Source of the DNA: JANQLU01 sp964434955
Lineage (GTDB): Bacteria; Planctomycetota; Planctomycetia; Pirellulales; Pirellulaceae
Length of the DNA stretch: 64,000 nucleotides
Direction: 5' to 3'
Assembly (NCBI GenBank): GCA_964434955.1
Contig: CAYSXI010000007.1
Span: 1-64,000, forward strand
A program made the position numbers and the translations under genes. Shown one piece after another: positions 62,286-64,000 of this stretch (position 1 is its first letter; each line of letters starts with the position of its first letter). A model generated the notes under the pieces. That model had not been told where the DNA came from. It saw nothing but the letters and a program-made list of their open reading frames with translations, and made no database searches.

Positions 62286-64000
62286 CTATTCTGGCGTGTA
62301 ATCACCGCCAAAATCGCCCCCGAAGTCCCCACCGGCAAAATCTCCACCGGTTCCGGGATCCGTCGGCTCATTTCCGGCCAGGCCGGAACCGAGGAATTCG
62401 TCGAAACTCATGGGTGTCGAAGTCGGCTCTTGCAGCTCCGGCTCGTTGACCCCGTTTTCGATCGGCGAAGCAGGCTCGCTCTCCAAAAGTGGGAACGATT
62501 GCTCCAGCGTGACGGCAGGTTGCATCTGAGTCTCGCCCATCTCCTGCAGGTTGTAATTGACGTTGGACTCCTGGAAGGTTCGGAAGCCCGTTCCAGCTGG
62601 AATCAAGTGCCCGAGAATCACGTTCTCTTTCAAACCAACGAGATAGTCGATCTTGCCTTGCACTGCCGCTTCGGTCAGAACCTTCGTCGTCTCCTGGAAA
62701 CTGGCTGCCGAGATGAAACTCTTACTTTGGACCGCCGCCTTGGTAATTCCAAGCAATTGCGTGCTGGCTGTCGCCGGCTTGAGCTTGGTCCCTTTGGCAG
62801 GCTTACCGCCTTGCGATTCAATCTGGACGTTTTCTGTTTCCAATTGTTCTTTTGGAATCTTCACGCCCTTCTCGAAAGAGCTATCGCCCGGGTCACTGAT
62901 TTTCAAGTAGTTCGACAAGTCTTCGTTGCGCCGCCGGAAATCGAATCGGTCACAAACCAGACCCGGCAAGAAATCGGTGTCACCTGAAGTCTCGATCTTC
63001 ACCTTGCGAAGCATTCGAGCAACGATGATCTCAATGTGTTTGTCGTTGATCTCAACACCCTGCGAACGATAAACGCTCTGAATCTCACGGAGCAGGTAAT
63101 GCTGTACCGCCTCTTCCCCGGAAACCCGAAGAATGTCGTGAGGCACCAAAGGACCATCGACCAAAGCGTCACCCGCTTTGACAATGTCGCCCGAGTGAAC
63201 GAGGAATCGTTTGTTCGGTGGAACCAAGTGCTCATGCTCGACGCCACTTTCACTATTCACATCAATCGTTCGCTTTCCGCGACGCTTCTCACCTTTGATC
63301 TCGACGGTTCCATCGATCTCGGCCAGAACCGCAGGATCTTTTGGTTTTCGAGCTTCGAAAATTTCCGTCACCCGTGGCAGACCACCCGTGATGTCACCAA
63401 CACCGGAAGCTTCACGAGGCGTATGAGCCAGCGCGGTACCACCCGAAATCTTCTTGCCTTCATCCACCAGAATCTGGGCTTTCTCAGGCAGGAAGTAAAC
63501 GTCCAATGGTTTGCCGTCGGCATCTTCGACGACGATCTGCGGATGCAATTCGCCTTTGTGCTCCATGATCGAACGTCGAATCGTACCGCTTGGATCCTTG
63601 TCCTTACGCATCGTTTCGCCTTCGACCACGTCTTCGTAGCGAATCCGACCGCCGACTTCCGAAAGAATCGGAACGACGTGCGGGTTCCAGTTGCAAAGCA
63701 CCGTTCCTGGCTTCACTTCCTGGTCCTCTTCGACCCGAAGGATCGCACCAGCGGGAACCTTGTGGTTTTCCAGTTCGCGACCACGAGCGTCGAGGATTAC
63801 GACCTCACCGTTTCGAGTCAGAACAATCGTATCGCCATCCTCGTTCGTCACGTGACGCATGCGAGTCAGCTTGACAACACCACCCTTGGTACATTTCTTT
63901 TCGTTGTCTTCGACATCCGTCTTGGCAACACCACCAATGTGGAACGTACGCATCGTCAACTGAGTACCAGGTTCACCAATACTCTGTGCCGCGATGATTC
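62286..64000 (-). CDS. rpoC: RNA polymerase beta' subunit, C-terminal part
   Basis: The last 571 residues of beta'; the 5' part lies beyond the right edge of the window (reading runs to 64000 through [20 protein letters not shown]). Conserved parts are '[20 protein letters not shown]', '[20 protein letters not shown]' and '[20 protein letters not shown]', then '[20 protein letters not shown]'. These are the jaw/rim-helix region and clamp end of beta'. The C-terminus has an added acidic tail ending in Gly-Asp-Phe repeats ([20 protein letters not shown]). Transcription order rpoC, rpsL, rpsG, fusA is that of the bacterial rpoBC-str region. Confidence 0.97.
   Translation of the reverse strand, partial: IIAAQSIGEPGTQLTMRTFHIGGVAKTDVEDNEKKCTKGGVVKLTRMRHVTNEDGDTIVLTRNGEVVILDARGRELENHKVPAGAILRVEEDQEVKPGTVLCNWNPHVVPILSEVGGRIRYEDVVEGETMRKDKDPSGTIRRSIMEHKGELHPQIVVEDADGKPLDVYFLPEKAQILVDEGKKISGGTALAHTPREASGVGDITGGLPRVTEIFEARKPKDPAVLAEIDGTVEIKGEKRRGKRTIDVNSESGVEHEHLVPPNKRFLVHSGDIVKAGDALVDGPLVPHDILRVSGEEAVQHYLLREIQSVYRSQGVEINDKHIEIIVARMLRKVKIETSGDTDFLPGLVCDRFDFRRRNEDLSNYLKISDPGDSSFEKGVKIPKEQLETENVQIESQGGKPAKGTKLKPATASTQLLGITKAAVQSKSFISAASFQETTKVLTEAAVQGKIDYLVGLKENVILGHLIPAGTGFRTFQESNVNYNLQEMGETQMQPAVTLEQSFPLLESEPASPIENGVNEPELQEPTSTPMSFDEFLGSGLAGNEPTDPGTGGDFAGGDFGGDFGGDYTPE

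Overview
The window looks like a chromosomal piece of a marine-type planctomycete (order Pirellulales, probably Pirellulaceae). Four things point there. Secreted proteins carry DUF1559/pseudopilin-like, DUF1080, DUF2231 with a CxxCH heme motif, and sortilin/BNR-repeat domains. A sigma factor sits directly upstream of a giant membrane Ser/Thr kinase. There are long, mostly monocistronic stretches of hypothetical secreted proteins. Base composition is moderate. This is inferred from gene content; no 16S rRNA is present. One 100-base run of N (8854-8953) is an assembly gap inside a tandem repeat.

Layout. 1-3.5 kb (minus): a DUF1648 membrane protein cut by the window edge, a BTRD1-like membrane-anchored protein, and an ECF sigma factor with an overlapping anti-sigma/pseudopilin fusion. 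3.7-8.6 kb (plus): an NCS2-type permease, a methyltransferase overlapping a P-II protein by ATGA, a heme/DUF2231 membrane protein and a glycosyltransferase. 8.6-9.1 kb: tandem repeats, the gap and a strong inverted repeat. 9.1-25.7 kb: housekeeping and metabolic genes (EVE protein, floA, mnmA, FMN reductase, PolB-like exonuclease, pepT, AsmA/TamB-like protein, MBL hydrolase, secreted glutathione peroxidase, DapA-family lyase, thioesterase operon, DUF1080 protein), then a 737-base intergenic stretch with a two-hairpin candidate small RNA.

25.7-32 kb is an accessory-looking block: an EF-hand lipoprotein, a membrane protein split by an in-frame TAG, a planctomycete hypothetical protein, and a compact run of a coiled-coil/Gly-rich membrane protein, a helix-hairpin-helix protein and an LCM-family methyltransferase. 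It is followed by tRNA-Ser(CGA) and an isolated tmRNA-like 3' end. 32-42.4 kb (minus): two large BNR/sortilin-like exoproteins, a cytochrome c, an esterase, and an alpha/beta-hydrolase carrying EF-hand loops fused to a BNR-4 domain. 42.7-49.6 kb (plus): a TIG-like secreted protein, a Lys-rich repeat protein, an ECF-like sigma factor, and a kinase-SUMF1-repeat giant.

49.6-58 kb: a radical SAM protein, a HEVTH metalloprotease-like exoprotein, a membrane SGNH hydrolase, and a divergent 4-hydroxyproline catabolic cluster (D-amino-acid dehydrogenase, hydroxyproline 2-epimerase, 2-ketoglutarate semialdehyde dehydrogenase). The missing deaminase step may be supplied by the DapA-family gene at 20.5 kb. 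58-64 kb (minus): rpoC (5' part outside the window), rpsL, rpsG and fusA of the str region, followed by a bacterial GOLPH3-like gene in place of tuf.

Starts were moved from the longest open frame when a ribosome binding site, signal peptide or domain start argued for it. All family names come from recognising motifs by eye; no database search was run.
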